DNA from: Luteitalea sp.
GTDB lineage: Bacteria > Acidobacteriota > Vicinamibacteria > Vicinamibacterales > Vicinamibacteraceae
Assembly (NCBI GenBank): GCA_009377605.1
Contig: WHTT01000001.1
Coordinates: 62,001-126,000 of the forward strand
Length of the DNA stretch: 64,000 nt
Reading direction: 5' to 3'
Shown: one piece after another, positions 35,064 through 44,301 of the stretch
Layout: every line of letters starts with the position of its first letter
Position numbering within the stretch: position 1 is the first letter of the stretch
Program-made: the position numbers and the translations under genes
Notes under the pieces: generated by a model
Database searches by the model: none
Seen by the model: the letters and a program-made list of their open reading frames with translations, nothing else
What the model was told of the DNA's origin: nothing

Positions 35064-36980
35064 ATGTTGATGGCTGTCGCGGTCTCTGATGCCGTGGAGG
35101 CCGATCAACGGCCTCCACTCCATCTGCTGCCTTATCTTTCAGGACCTGACTACGCCCGCCCGCTGCTGCAGCTCACGGTCGAGCAACGTGCTCGTCTTGT
35201 CGATGTCCTGACGTTTCTCTACGGTCGCCAACGCGCCGAGGAATGCTTCGTCGAGCTGGACCGCTTGATGAAGGTCCATTACGCGCACAAGACGCCCGAG
35301 ATGATCGAGGCGGAGCGCGAGTTCGATCCCCGGGAGCGCTTCAACGAGCGCGACATCGTGTTGATCACCTACGGGGATCTGCTGACGAGCCCAGGCCGCC
35401 CGCCGCTCCAAGTCCTCTCCGACTTCCTCCTGCGGTTCATGCGCGGCACCATCAACATGGTGCACATCTTGCCGTTCTTTCCTTACTCGTCGGACCGTGG
35501 CTTTTCCATCATCGACTACGAGGAGGTGGATCCGAGGCTCGGCAAGTGGGACGATATCAACCGCCTCTCGCGCAATTTCCGCCTCATGTTCGACGGTGTG
35601 TTCAACCATGCATCGAGCAAGAGCCGCTGGTTCCAGCGATATCTCAACGGACGTCCCGGGTACGAAGAGTTCTTCGTCGCATTCACCACGAAGGACGCCA
35701 TCAGCGACGACCATCTCGGCCTGATCCTCAGACCGCGGACCTCCAGCCTGCTCACACCGTACCGCACCATCAACGGTCAGCGCTTCGTCTGGACGACGTT
35801 CAGCCCCGACCAGGTCGATCTGAACTTCAAGAATCCGCGCGTGCTGCAGCGCGTCGTCGAGGTGCTACTGCACTACGTGATGCGGGGCGCCGACGCCATT
35901 CGGCTCGACGCGGTGACCTACATCTGGCGCGAGCTCGGCACGAGCTGTGCCCATTTGCAGCAAGGGCATGCGCTCGTGCAACTGTTTCGGGCAATCCTCG
36001 ATATCGTCGCACCGCACGTCGCGCTCATCAGCGAGACCAACGTGCCGCATGCGGATAATGTGACGTACTTCGGAGATGGCGCCAACGAAGCGCAGATGGT
36101 GTACAACTTCGCGCTACCACCGCTGCTCTTGCACACCCTGCACGCGGGTAATACCAAGACGCTGAACGCATGGGCGAAGACGCTGGCACCGCCCTCCGAT
36201 ACCACGGCATTCTTCAACTTCCTCTCGTCGCACGATGGCATCGGCTTGCTCGGTGCGCAAGGCTTGCTGACTGCCGACCAGATCAACGCGCTCGTGGAAA
36301 AGACGACGGAGCATGGGGGACTTGTCTCTTACAAGGACGATGGCGACGGCACCAAGAGCGCCTATGAGCTGAACATCAGCTACTACAGCGCCCTGAATCG
36401 TGACGATGTGGACGAATCGGTGGACTTGCAAGTCGATCGCTACATCTGTGCGCGCGCCATTGCACTCGCCATTCGAGGCGTTGCTGGTGTGTACTTGCCG
36501 GCGCTCTTCGGAGCGAAGAACGATGCGGAGGCCATTCTTGCCGGACGGGAGGCCCGCAGCATCAACAGGAAGACGATAGACGAGGCCAGCCTCTACGCGA
36601 TGCTGCTCGACCGCAAGAGCTCCGCCCACAAAACGGCGACCAGGTTTCGCCGTCTCATCAAGCGCCGAATCGCGCACGCGGCGTTCCATCCCAACTCGCC
36701 GCAGGAGGTCCTCGACGTCGACGAGCGTGCGTTCCTGTTAGTGCGCGGTGGGCGCGGGGGTCGCCCTCGGCTCGTGGCCGTCCACAATGTCACAGCGCAA
36801 CCGTTCACCCTCCACCTGCCGCTGGCGCTCGTCGGTGGCGGACCATCCGTGTGGGTGGACATCATCAAGCGCCGCGAGGTCACCGCGGCCGGGGGAGCGC
36901 TCGTGATGCCGCTGGGACCCTACGGGGTATTGTGGCTCGAGCCCGAGCATGCCTCCGACATACCGACCTACGACACCTGA
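35064..36980 (+). CDS. GH13 sugar phosphorylase (sucrose/glucosylglycerate phosphorylase-like)
   Basis: A 638-residue alpha-amylase-superfamily enzyme of the GH13_18 type, which cleaves alpha-glucosides with phosphate to alpha-glucose-1-phosphate. The catalytic residues can be placed: nucleophile D282 in ADAIRLDAVTYIW, acid/base E324 in LISETNVPH, and the transition-state-stabilising D391 in FLSSHDGIG. The N-terminal MVHILPFFPYSSDRGFSIIDYEEVDPRLG block is diagnostic for the phosphorylase subfamily. At 638 residues it is longer than classical sucrose phosphorylase (about 490-500), closer to glucosylglycerate or sucrose-6-phosphate phosphorylases with an extended N-terminus. The substrate is unresolved. 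It is cytoplasmic with no signal peptide. Its 3' end overlaps the convergent molybdopterin gene by 13 nt. Confidence 0.88.
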   Translation: MLMAVAVSDAVEADQRPPLHLLPYLSGPDYARPLLQLTVEQRARLVDVLTFLYGRQRAEECFVELDRLMKVHYAHKTPEMIEAEREFDPRERFNERDIVLITYGDLLTSPGRPPLQVLSDFLLRFMRGTINMVHILPFFPYSSDRGFSIIDYEEVDPRLGKWDDINRLSRNFRLMFDGVFNHASSKSRWFQRYLNGRPGYEEFFVAFTTKDAISDDHLGLILRPRTSSLLTPYRTINGQRFVWTTFSPDQVDLNFKNPRVLQRVVEVLLHYVMRGADAIRLDAVTYIWRELGTSCAHLQQGHALVQLFRAILDIVAPHVALISETNVPHADNVTYFGDGANEAQMVYNFALPPLLLHTLHAGNTKTLNAWAKTLAPPSDTTAFFNFLSSHDGIGLLGAQGLLTADQINALVEKTTEHGGLVSYKDDGDGTKSAYELNISYYSALNRDDVDESVDLQVDRYICARAIALAIRGVAGVYLPALFGAKNDAEAILAGREARSINRKTIDEASLYAMLLDRKSSAHKTATRFRRLIKRRIAHAAFHPNSPQEVLDVDERAFLLVRGGRGGRPRLVAVHNVTAQPFTLHLPLALVGGGPSVWVDIIKRREVTAAGGALVMPLGPYGVLWLEPEHASDIPTYDT

Positions 36981-39142
36981 CGCGTACCCTGCGAGGCCAC
37001 CCAGACTGCGAGCCGTTCGTCTCCAAGCGCCACGCTCGCCAGCTTCGCGATCTCGACGCGTGCGTCGTTGAAGCAGGCGCCGCCGCCGAGATCCGACAAC
37101 TGGTCGGGCACCAGCGCGTTGGCCGTGGAGTGATTCAGGACGTGGTGCCGCCAGAGCCCTTTCGGCAGGCTGACTGTACCCGGCGTGATCTCGTCGGTGA
37201 CCTTGGCGAGGCAGTGCACCTCTCCAAGCCCGTTGAACACGCGAATCGGGTCGTCGGTCGCGATGCCGCGAGGATCCGCATCCGCGGGATGAATCAGCAG
37301 ACGCGAGACGTCTTGCTGCAGCTCACCCAAAGTCGAGCTGATCGTTTTTTCGGTGGCTGGCGAGATGAGTGCGAGGGGGAACTCGCGCGTGCCGGGATCC
37401 GGCTGATAGGCATACAGGCCGTCGGGTGCGGCACTTCGGAGATCTCGGGGAAAGAGGTTCACCTTGCCGTCCGCGGTTGCCGGAAAGAGGTCGACGAACT
37501 GTACCGGGTTCAGGCCGCAAGGCGGGCTCACGACCTCGTCGGCAAGCAACGCGTCTCTGACGCCCTCCGGCAGGCCCGCGGCCACGCGGAGCAACGTCTC
37601 CGCCTCCGACTCTTCGGCGTGAAAGCCGAGACACTCGGCTAGCTGACCGAACACTTCCGGGTTCGTCCGCGCCTCGCCCGCCGCCTCGACGATGGGGCGC
37701 ACCAACTGAAGACTGTAGGAGCCGTACCCGGGCACGATGTCGTAGTGCTCGAGAAACGTCGTCGCCGGCAGCAGCATGTCGGCATAGTCCGCGGTATCCG
37801 TGCGCACTTGGTCGAAGACAATCGTGAAGAGGTCCTCGCGCAGCAGTCCCTCGAGCACGCGGTTCTGGTCTGGCATCGTCGCCAGCGGATTGCAGTTGTA
37901 GACGAACAGCAGCTTGATGGGCGGGTCCCGATACTCGGTCAACGCACGACCGAGCTTGTTCATGTTGACGATGCGCGTGTCGGTCTCCGGTTGGTGCGCC
38001 CAGCGCTGGCGGTCCACCGCCCAGGCTGAAGAGTTCGACATCGTGAACCCGCCGCCGCGCACGCCGAACTTCCCGGCCACCGCAGGCAGGGTCAGTACAG
38101 CGAGCACGGCGTGCCCGCCATTGCGATTTCGCTCCAGCCCCCAACCACAACGGATCACGGCAGGAGACATCGTGGCGTACAGCTCCGCGAATGCAGCCAC
38201 CTGGTCGGCTGCGACACTACACTCGCGTGCCGCCTGCTCGAAGGTCCATGCACGAGCAGCGGCACGAAGCGAGTCGGCGCCGATCGCATTCGCCTGGAGG
38301 AAGGCGTCGTCTGCGCGGCCGGTCTCGAACAGATAGCGGATGAGCGCGAGCGCGAGCGGGAGATCCGTGCCTGGCCGAACGGCGAGGTGCAGATCAGCGT
38401 GCCGCGCGAGCTGCGTGCGGCGCGGATCCACGACGACGAGCTTCGCGCCGCGGCGCTGCGCCTCGCGAATGAACGGCACGAGGTGAATGCTCGAGATGGA
38501 GGGGTTCGCGCCCCAGACCACGATGAGCCGTGCGTGCATGTAGTCGTCGTACGCGACACCAGGCATCTTGCCGTACATCGCTTCGTGAGCGGCGCCGGTA
38601 GGCGCAGCACAGACCGTCCGCGCGAGTCGCGATGCGCCGAGGCGGCCGAACAGGTCGCCGTCGATCGTGTCTTGCGTGAGGAGGCCGTTCGAGCCGCCGT
38701 AGGAGAAGGGGAGAATGGCTTCGCCGCCCCACTCGCGACGGACCTCCTCGATCCGCGCCGCGATTGTCGAGAGGGCCTCACGCCAATCCAAGCGCTCGAA
38801 TCCTCCTCGGCCCTTCGGGCCCTTTCGCCGCGCCGGATGGGTCAGACGTCGAGCGTGAGAGACGCGTTCTGCAAAGCGACGCACTTTGGCGCAGATGAAG
38901 CCGCGCGTCACCCTGTTGCGCGAGGAGCCGTCGATCTTGGCCAGCCGGCCGCCCTCGACCGAGACGGCCAGGCTGCAAGCATCGGGGCAGTCCAGTGGAC
39001 ACGCGGTGTCGATGGTGCTGCGGCCCCGACGCGTCTCCGTGGATTGGCTGGTCGGGCGGGGCTTTCTTGGCCCGAGCGGAGTCGAAGACAGCCCCGCCGA
39101 CTGATTGCCGCGCCTCATGCGAGACTCATCGCCCGGTTCCAT
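36968..39142 (-). CDS. Cytoplasmic molybdopterin-dependent oxidoreductase with [4Fe-4S] motif
   Basis: A 724-residue member of the DMSO-reductase/formate-dehydrogenase superfamily. An N-terminal [4Fe-4S] motif is present (CPLDCPDACSL with a fourth Cys in FICAK), followed by the pyranopterin-binding alpha-beta domains. The segment ARTVCAAPTGAAHEAMYG contains a candidate Mo-ligand Cys. The block LIVVWGANPSISSIHLVPFIREAQRRGAKLVVVDPRRTQLA is typical, and a C-terminal dinucleotide-binding domain (LLIHPADADPRGIATDD) follows. No Tat signal is seen, so it should act in the cytoplasm. The N-terminal 40 residues are low-complexity; a start at 39118 is also possible. No electron-transfer subunit is adjacent, but NDH-2 is divergent 61 bases away. 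Confidence 0.86.
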   Translation of the reverse strand: MEPGDESRMRRGNQSAGLSSTPLGPRKPRPTSQSTETRRGRSTIDTACPLDCPDACSLAVSVEGGRLAKIDGSSRNRVTRGFICAKVRRFAERVSHARRLTHPARRKGPKGRGGFERLDWREALSTIAARIEEVRREWGGEAILPFSYGGSNGLLTQDTIDGDLFGRLGASRLARTVCAAPTGAAHEAMYGKMPGVAYDDYMHARLIVVWGANPSISSIHLVPFIREAQRRGAKLVVVDPRRTQLARHADLHLAVRPGTDLPLALALIRYLFETGRADDAFLQANAIGADSLRAAARAWTFEQAARECSVAADQVAAFAELYATMSPAVIRCGWGLERNRNGGHAVLAVLTLPAVAGKFGVRGGGFTMSNSSAWAVDRQRWAHQPETDTRIVNMNKLGRALTEYRDPPIKLLFVYNCNPLATMPDQNRVLEGLLREDLFTIVFDQVRTDTADYADMLLPATTFLEHYDIVPGYGSYSLQLVRPIVEAAGEARTNPEVFGQLAECLGFHAEESEAETLLRVAAGLPEGVRDALLADEVVSPPCGLNPVQFVDLFPATADGKVNLFPRDLRSAAPDGLYAYQPDPGTREFPLALISPATEKTISSTLGELQQDVSRLLIHPADADPRGIATDDPIRVFNGLGEVHCLAKVTDEITPGTVSLPKGLWRHHVLNHSTANALVPDQLSDLGGGACFNDARVEIAKLASVALGDERLAVWVASQGTRQVS

Positions 39143-39203
39143 CGAGCCAGTCTATCAGTATCCATCTGGCGTGCCATAATCGCTCGAGGCAGGAGCTTTC
39201 ATC

Positions 39204-40565
39204 ATGCCCGAGCAGAACGGCTCCGACCAGTCGCGTGTAGATGTTCTCGAATCACCGGCGAGCGCGGCCCGAGCCGAACGGCCCGGCGCGCGGCGCATTG
39301 TCATCTCCTCCCATCCGGGCCGACCGCGTGTCGTGATCATCGGCGGCGGATTCGGTGGCTTGAACGCCGCGCGCTTGATGAGGCGCGCCCCGGTCGACGT
39401 CGTGGTCGTCGATCGGTACAACCACCATGTCTTCCAGCCGTTGCTCTACCAGGTCGCCACAGCTGGGCTCTCACCTGGCGAGATCGCCTCACCTATCCGT
39501 TGGATTCTCAGGCGTCAACGCAATGTGCAGGTCCTGCTCGCGGAGGCACAGGCGGTCGATCGCGCCCGGCGCGTTGTGTCGCTCGATATCGGCGAGCTGT
39601 CCTATGACTACCTGATCGTCGCGAGCGGTGCCGCGCACGCGTACTTCGGTCATGACGAGTGGGCGCAGACCGCGCCAGGTCTCAAGACGCTCGACGATGC
39701 GCTCGTGATTCGCCGGCGTTTGCTGATGGCCTTTGAACGGGCGGAAGTCACCACGGATGCCGAGACCCGACGCCGACTGTTGACGTTCGTGATCGTGGGC
39801 GGCGGTCCAACCGGTGTCGAAATGGCCGGTGCCATCGCGGAGCTCGCCCGGCACACGCTCGCAAAGGACTTTCGCGCGATCAACCCTCGCGAGACGCGCA
39901 TCATCCTGCTCGAAGGCGCGCCGAGCGTCCTCACGGCATTTTCGCCTCCGTTGCGAGCGCATGCGGAGAAGTCACTGGCACGGCTCGGTGTCGAGCTTCG
40001 CAAGAGCACACTGGTGACTGGTGTCACATGCGGCGCGGTCCAGATCGGAGAGGAGCGCATCGAGGCGGGGACGGTGGTCTGGGCTGCCGGGGTCGCCGCG
40101 TCGCCACTGGGACGGACGCTTGGCGCGCCGCTCGACCGGGCCGGTCGTGTCCAGGTCGAGCCGGATCTCTCTGTTCCTGGTAGTCCCGAGGTGTTCGTGA
40201 TTGGCGACCTGGCGAAGCTCGAGCAAGATGGCAAGCCGCTCCCGGGTGTTGCCCAGGTCGCGATCCAGGGGGGCCGCCATGCCGCACAGAGCATCGTCCG
40301 GCTGATCGAGCGACAGCCCACGCAGGAGTTTCGCTACAAGGATCTCGGCAACATGGCCACCATCGGCCGCGCCGCAGCCATTGCCGAGATCGGGGGCAGG
40401 CGGTTCTGGGGTTGGCTCGCCTGGTTGGTTTGGCTCTTCGTGCATATCATGCTCCTCACGGGATTCCGAAATCGTGTCATCGTGCTCGTTCAGTGGGCAT
40501 GGGCGTACTTCACCTACCAGCGAGGAATTCGGCTGATCACCGGACAGGGCGCTCGGTCGGGATAG
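39204..40565 (+). CDS. ndh: Type II NADH dehydrogenase-like FAD/NAD(P) oxidoreductase
   Basis: A 453-residue flavoprotein that would oxidise NADH and reduce quinone without pumping protons. The FAD-binding Rossmann motif RVVIIGGGFGGLNAARL lies at about residues 42-58, a second nucleotide-binding motif TFVIVGGGPTGVEMAGAIAEL near 195, and the FAD-binding VFVIGDLAKLEQ near 332. The C-terminal 60 residues contain hydrophobic and Trp-rich helices (FWGWLAWLVWLFVHIMLL) typical of membrane-anchored NDH-2. A GGAG lies 9 nt upstream of ATG 39204. The first 40 residues precede homology. It is followed by the DUF3810 gene after a short gap. Confidence 0.9.
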   Translation: MPEQNGSDQSRVDVLESPASAARAERPGARRIVISSHPGRPRVVIIGGGFGGLNAARLMRRAPVDVVVVDRYNHHVFQPLLYQVATAGLSPGEIASPIRWILRRQRNVQVLLAEAQAVDRARRVVSLDIGELSYDYLIVASGAAHAYFGHDEWAQTAPGLKTLDDALVIRRRLLMAFERAEVTTDAETRRRLLTFVIVGGGPTGVEMAGAIAELARHTLAKDFRAINPRETRIILLEGAPSVLTAFSPPLRAHAEKSLARLGVELRKSTLVTGVTCGAVQIGEERIEAGTVVWAAGVAASPLGRTLGAPLDRAGRVQVEPDLSVPGSPEVFVIGDLAKLEQDGKPLPGVAQVAIQGGRHAAQSIVRLIERQPTQEFRYKDLGNMATIGRAAAIAEIGGRRFWGWLAWLVWLFVHIMLLTGFRNRVIVLVQWAWAYFTYQRGIRLITGQGARSG

Positions 40566-40591
40566 CCGCGCCACACGTGAGAGGCCAGCTC

Positions 40592-41683
40592 TTGAAGCTC
40601 GCGGTGATCGCCGCGGCGCTGTTGCTGGCAGTGGCGCCGTTGCCCGCGACGCTCGTCGAGCGGATGTACTCGGGCGGCGCGTATCTCCTCTTCCAGCCGG
40701 TCGTGACGACGATCACGAATCGAGTGCCGTTCTTACTGCTGGACGCGGGCGTCGCTGGTGCGTTGGCGGCGCTCCTCGTCTTCGTTGGGCGCCAGATCCA
40801 TCGCTGGAGACGCCGACGCGTGTCGAGCGAAGCTCGCGCAGCGAGCGGCGGTTGGTCGGGCGGAGTGGCGACGGTGTCGAACATCCTGCTCGTTGCCGCG
40901 GTCGTTTACCTCGCGTTCGAAGCGTGTTGGGGCCTGAACTACCGTCGCACGCCACTTACGGCCCGCCTCGACTTCGACCGTGGCCGTGTGACCCGGACGG
41001 CGGCCATCGACTGGCTCGACAGGGCCGTGGAGAATCTCAATGACGGCTATGCGCCGGCCTACCGCGCACCATGGCCGCAGGCGCGGGATCTGCCGGAACA
41101 CCTTGGTCCCGCCTTCGCACGGGCTCAGCGATTCTTGGGCGCACGCCGCACGGCCACTCCAGGTCTGCCCAAGCGAACATTGCTGACTCCTTACTTCCGC
41201 TGGGCTGGCATCGACGGCGTCACCAATCCATTTGGCCTCGACATCACCATCAATCCTCAGGTCCTGCCAGCCGAGCGCCCCTTCGTGGTCGCGCACGAGT
41301 GGGGCCACCTCGCCGGCTTGGCGAACGAAGCAGAGGCGAGCTTTCTGGCGTGGCTGACCTGCATGCAGGGGGATGCGCAAGCGCAATACAGTGCCTGGCT
41401 CTCGGTACTGGGACATCTCGTGGGAGCGGTGCCGCGAGATGAGCGGCGCTCGATCGTTGGTGCGCTCGAGGAGGGACCGCGACGCGATCTCGCCGGCATG
41501 GCCGCGCGCAGCCGCCAGACCCTTCCAGCCGTTCGTGTCGTGGCGTGGCAAGCCTACGACCGGTTCCTCCGTGCGAACCGTGTGCCGGAAGGGATCGCGA
41601 GCTATGATCTGGTCGCGGAGCTGCTGCTGGGCACGCGCTTCGATGAAAAAACGGGGACAGCCCCCGTTTTACGAAAAAGGTAA
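40592..41683 (+). CDS. DUF3810 membrane protein with HExxH metallopeptidase motif
   Basis: A 363-residue protein with N-terminal hydrophobic segments (near 2-20, 35-60 and 90-112), then a soluble domain containing VVAHEWGHLAG (H235-E236-H239), a gluzincin-like zinc motif. This architecture fits DUF3810. The function is unknown; a membrane-bound protease acting on the outer side is likely. TTG 40592 is chosen because GAGAGG sits 7 nt upstream; GTG 40577 is an alternative, and both start after the ndh stop. The last 12 residues (EKTGTAPVLRKR) and the TAA are encoded by the left arm of a perfect 46-nt inverted repeat, so the original C-terminus was altered by that element. Confidence 0.8.
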   Translation: MKLAVIAAALLLAVAPLPATLVERMYSGGAYLLFQPVVTTITNRVPFLLLDAGVAGALAALLVFVGRQIHRWRRRRVSSEARAASGGWSGGVATVSNILLVAAVVYLAFEACWGLNYRRTPLTARLDFDRGRVTRTAAIDWLDRAVENLNDGYAPAYRAPWPQARDLPEHLGPAFARAQRFLGARRTATPGLPKRTLLTPYFRWAGIDGVTNPFGLDITINPQVLPAERPFVVAHEWGHLAGLANEAEASFLAWLTCMQGDAQAQYSAWLSVLGHLVGAVPRDERRSIVGALEEGPRRDLAGMAARSRQTLPAVRVVAWQAYDRFLRANRVPEGIASYDLVAELLLGTRFDEKTGTAPVLRKR

Positions 41684-41783
41684 GAACGTATGAAGTCCTG
41701 ACGAGAACAGGGGAGAGGGGATCGCCTAACCAGTTTTTTCTTACCTTTTTCGTAAAACGGGGGCTGTCCCCGTTTTTTCATCG
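41641..41783. repeat. Perfect 46-nt inverted repeat with terminator-like arms (REPIN-like)
   Basis: Arms 41641-41686 and 41738-41783 are exact inverted copies separated by 51 bases. Each arm contains a self-complementary stem AAAACGGGG / CCCCGTTTT with loop acagc, preceded by A's and, on the other strand, followed by T's. Each arm is therefore also a possible intrinsic terminator. The left arm encodes the C-terminus and stop of the DUF3810 gene, and the right arm encodes the stop of the convergent lipoprotein gene at the equivalent boundary. Confidence 0.93.
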
Positions 41784-41972
41784 TCCGGTCACATCGATGC
41801 CGCCGTTGACCGTCTCGAGTGAGAGCGGCGGACCACCGCCGCCAAGGCGACCATCGACCCGCTGGTCTGACGCCTGCGACGAAAAAGCGCCAGTGGCCAG
41901 GTCGCAACCTCCGGCCACGACGCCGAGGAGCACGATCAGGACCGGTGGGTCCCATGGTCTCGTCGCTCGCAT
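41778..41972 (-). CDS. Small lipoprotein
   Basis: A 64-residue predicted lipoprotein: MRATRPWDPP, a hydrophobic run LIVLLGVVAGGC with a good lipobox (VAGG-C, Cys23), then a Gly/Ser-rich mature tail of about 40 residues. A GGAGAGG ribosome site lies 5 nt upstream of ATG 41972, which makes the small gene credible. No family is recognised. The TGA stop is the first part of the inverted-repeat arm. It is convergent to the DUF3810 gene. Confidence 0.6.
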   Translation of the reverse strand: MRATRPWDPPVLIVLLGVVAGGCDLATGAFSSQASDQRVDGRLGGGGPPLSLETVNGGIDVTGR

Positions 41973-42208
41973 GGCTTCCTCTCCTGTAACCCTGACTCGC
42001 CGCTAGTGCCTGACGGCTAGCTGATGCGTGGTCGCCGGCTCCACTAGATGCATAGCTGGGGTGCAGTACAAAATTGCGCTTCGCTTACAAGGCCGTTAGA
42101 ACATACACATATTGTCTGTTGGAGTACTACGTCATAACCTATTGCTCTCACAGCGTTAACGAACGAAGTACGCAAGCGGCATGGCGGTTGCCTTCAAGCG
42201 AGTCTGCC
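41973..42208. other. AT-richer promoter region between lipoprotein and FN3 gene
   Basis: About 236 bases with lower GC than the rest of the window and several CTAG tetramers, for example ctagtg, ctagct and ctagat at 42003-42055. Divergent transcription is expected here. No gene, hairpin terminator or clear operator could be defined. The frame of the downstream gene is open to 42074, but that extension is not protein-like. Confidence 0.45.
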
Positions 42209-43996
42209 ATGTATATCCCCTACGTTGACCGCCACAGCTTGGTTCGCTCGAGTGGGCTCGCCGTGCTCGGGCTCGTCCTGATCGCCCGAACCGCCGCGGC
42301 GGGCTCCATCAGCCTGGCGTGGGATGCCAACACCGAGGACGACCTTGTCGGCTACCGCGTCGTGTACGGCACCTCGCCCGGCAGCTACACGGAGCGGATC
42401 GACGTCGGGGATCGCACGACCGTGACTGTCAGCGATCTGACAGAGGGCCGCATCTATTACTTCGCGGTGAAAGCTTACAACAGCGCTGGCCTTGCCAGTG
42501 GGCCGTCGAACGAGGTCTGGGCGTGGCTGTCGGGGCTTCCGGACCTGCCACCCCTGCCACCCCTTCCTCCGCTGCCGCCGTTCCCATCGATTCCGCCGCT
42601 GCCGACACTGCCCGACCCGACGGCGCCGCCGGCCTCCACACCGACGTCACCTCCCCCCTCATCGTCGACGACCCACCTCGGCTACTTTGCCGAAGGTATC
42701 CAAGCCGATCTGTTCGAGACGCGCTTCGCGCTCTTGAATCCAAACGACGAGGCAGCGGCCGTGGCGATGGTGTTCGAAGACGAGGGTGGCGAGCAGCACA
42801 CGCGCGCAATGACGCTCGGGCCGCACACGCGGGCAACCGTAACGAGCCGTGACATCCCCGAGCTCGCCGGACGAGGCTTCTCCACCCGCGTGGAGGCGAA
42901 CGCCGAGGTGATCGTGGATCGCACGGTTGCCTGGGGCGCCGGCCGCTACGGCGCACACCTCGAGACGAGCTTGCCGACGCCGTCAACCAGGTGGTACCTG
43001 ACGGAGGGTATTGCGTGGAACGGCTTGTTCGACCTGTTCTACCTCGTGCAGAACCCGCATGCCTCACCAGCAGAGATAGCCGTCACGTACCTGCTCACTG
43101 ATGGTCAAGAGCCGGAAGTGCGTCGATACACGGCGCCGCCTCACAGCCGGCTCACGATTTGGGTGAACGGCGAGGGAGACCCGCTGAGTCACGCCGAGCT
43201 GTCCGCCGTGATCGAGTCAATCAACGGTGTTCCCGTGATTGCCGAGCGTGCGCTGTATCTGTCGGGCCAGGGGCAAGCGTTTCTCTCGGGCAGTGCGAGC
43301 GCCGGCGTAACCGCGGCTGCGACGCGCTGGTTCTTCGGTGAGGGGGCGACAGGGAGCTACTTCGACATGTTCCTGTCGCTGGCAAATCCCAACGACAGCG
43401 TTGCTGAGGTTCGCGCCACTTATCTGCTGCCCACTGGTCGAACCGTGCACCGCACCTATGCGCTGCAGCCGCGGTCGCGCAAGACCGTGTATGTCGATCA
43501 GGAGGGTGGCGGACTGGAGCAGACCTCGGTTTCGACGATACTCGAATCGACCAACGGCGTATCGTTCCTGGCCGAGCGTTCCATGTGGTGGCCAGGACCG
43601 ACGGCCGCGAACTGGTATGAATCGCACAGCACCGTTGGCGCCACCGAGACCAGTACGCGCTGGGCCGTGGCGGAGGGCGAAGTCGGCGGCGCGGCGAATA
43701 CCCAGACGTACCTGCTGGTCGCGAACACGTCGCCAACGAAGGGCAAAGCTCGAGTGACACTGCTCTTCGAAGATGGCAGCCGCATCAGTCGGACCTACGA
43801 CCTTCCAGCGCAGAGCCGAACGGACATTCCTGTTGCGCGCGACTTTCCCGACAGCGAAGGGCGACGCTTCGGCGCGCTGGTCGAGAGTGTTGGTGCCGAG
43901 CCTGCTCAGCTTGTCGTCGAGCACGCCCTTTACTGGAACGCCAACGGAAGATTCCTGGCGGCGGGCGGCGCCGCACTTGGATCGCCGCTACCGTGA
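42209..43996 (+). CDS. Secreted FN3 protein with Pro-rich linker and four ~105-residue modules, paralogue A
   Basis: A 595-residue secreted protein with a signal peptide ending in RTAAAG. A fibronectin type III-like domain (SISLAWDANTEDDLVGYRVVYG to SGPSNEV) is followed by a Pro-rich linker of about 50 residues (LPPLPPLPPLPP pattern). Four tandem beta-sandwich-like modules then follow, each starting with a (Y/W)-x-x-x-EG motif: YFAEGIQ, RWYLTEGI, RWFFGEGA and RWAVAEGE. Each module contains an ANP/ALNPN-type turn and ends with VxAER/VVEHALYW. They resemble DUF5719-like surface modules. Start 42209 is chosen at the signal peptide. It is followed 305 bases later by a paralogue with the same architecture. 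Surface or matrix adhesion is possible; I cannot assign a function. Confidence 0.78.
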   Translation: MYIPYVDRHSLVRSSGLAVLGLVLIARTAAAGSISLAWDANTEDDLVGYRVVYGTSPGSYTERIDVGDRTTVTVSDLTEGRIYYFAVKAYNSAGLASGPSNEVWAWLSGLPDLPPLPPLPPLPPFPSIPPLPTLPDPTAPPASTPTSPPPSSSTTHLGYFAEGIQADLFETRFALLNPNDEAAAVAMVFEDEGGEQHTRAMTLGPHTRATVTSRDIPELAGRGFSTRVEANAEVIVDRTVAWGAGRYGAHLETSLPTPSTRWYLTEGIAWNGLFDLFYLVQNPHASPAEIAVTYLLTDGQEPEVRRYTAPPHSRLTIWVNGEGDPLSHAELSAVIESINGVPVIAERALYLSGQGQAFLSGSASAGVTAAATRWFFGEGATGSYFDMFLSLANPNDSVAEVRATYLLPTGRTVHRTYALQPRSRKTVYVDQEGGGLEQTSVSTILESTNGVSFLAERSMWWPGPTAANWYESHSTVGATETSTRWAVAEGEVGGAANTQTYLLVANTSPTKGKARVTLLFEDGSRISRTYDLPAQSRTDIPVARDFPDSEGRRFGALVESVGAEPAQLVVEHALYWNANGRFLAAGGAALGSPLP

Positions 43997-44301
43997 GGAG
44001 TTGTTGCTGTCCGGCTAGCGCCAGACCTTGACATCGGCGCTAGCTGGGCCGCTATCTATGTCTAGCTGCTCTATCTCACAAGCTCGTCTATCTTACTAGC
44101 CCTTCTATCTCTGCCGAATCTTCTCGCGAATCTCTCCCGGGGGCACACCTCTGCCACAGAAGTCGAATCCGCTTACGGAAGTGTGATCCCGCGAGCTCTG
44201 ACGAGCTTGCCAGTAAGCGATTCAATTATCTTGCTATGTGTTAATAAGCGTCGGTTCAAAAAAATGCAGTCCAGGCACGTGGGTTGCCTTGTTCGCAGCC
44301 C
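43997..44301. other. AT-richer spacer between the two paralogues with tctatct repeats
   Basis: The 305-base gap contains several ctatct/tctatct hexamers-heptamers between 44050 and 44115 and repeated CTAG. Toward the end lie AT-rich stretches (caattatcttgctatgtg and ggttcaaaaaaatg) that could hold a promoter for the second paralogue. No gene is seen. Confidence 0.4.
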
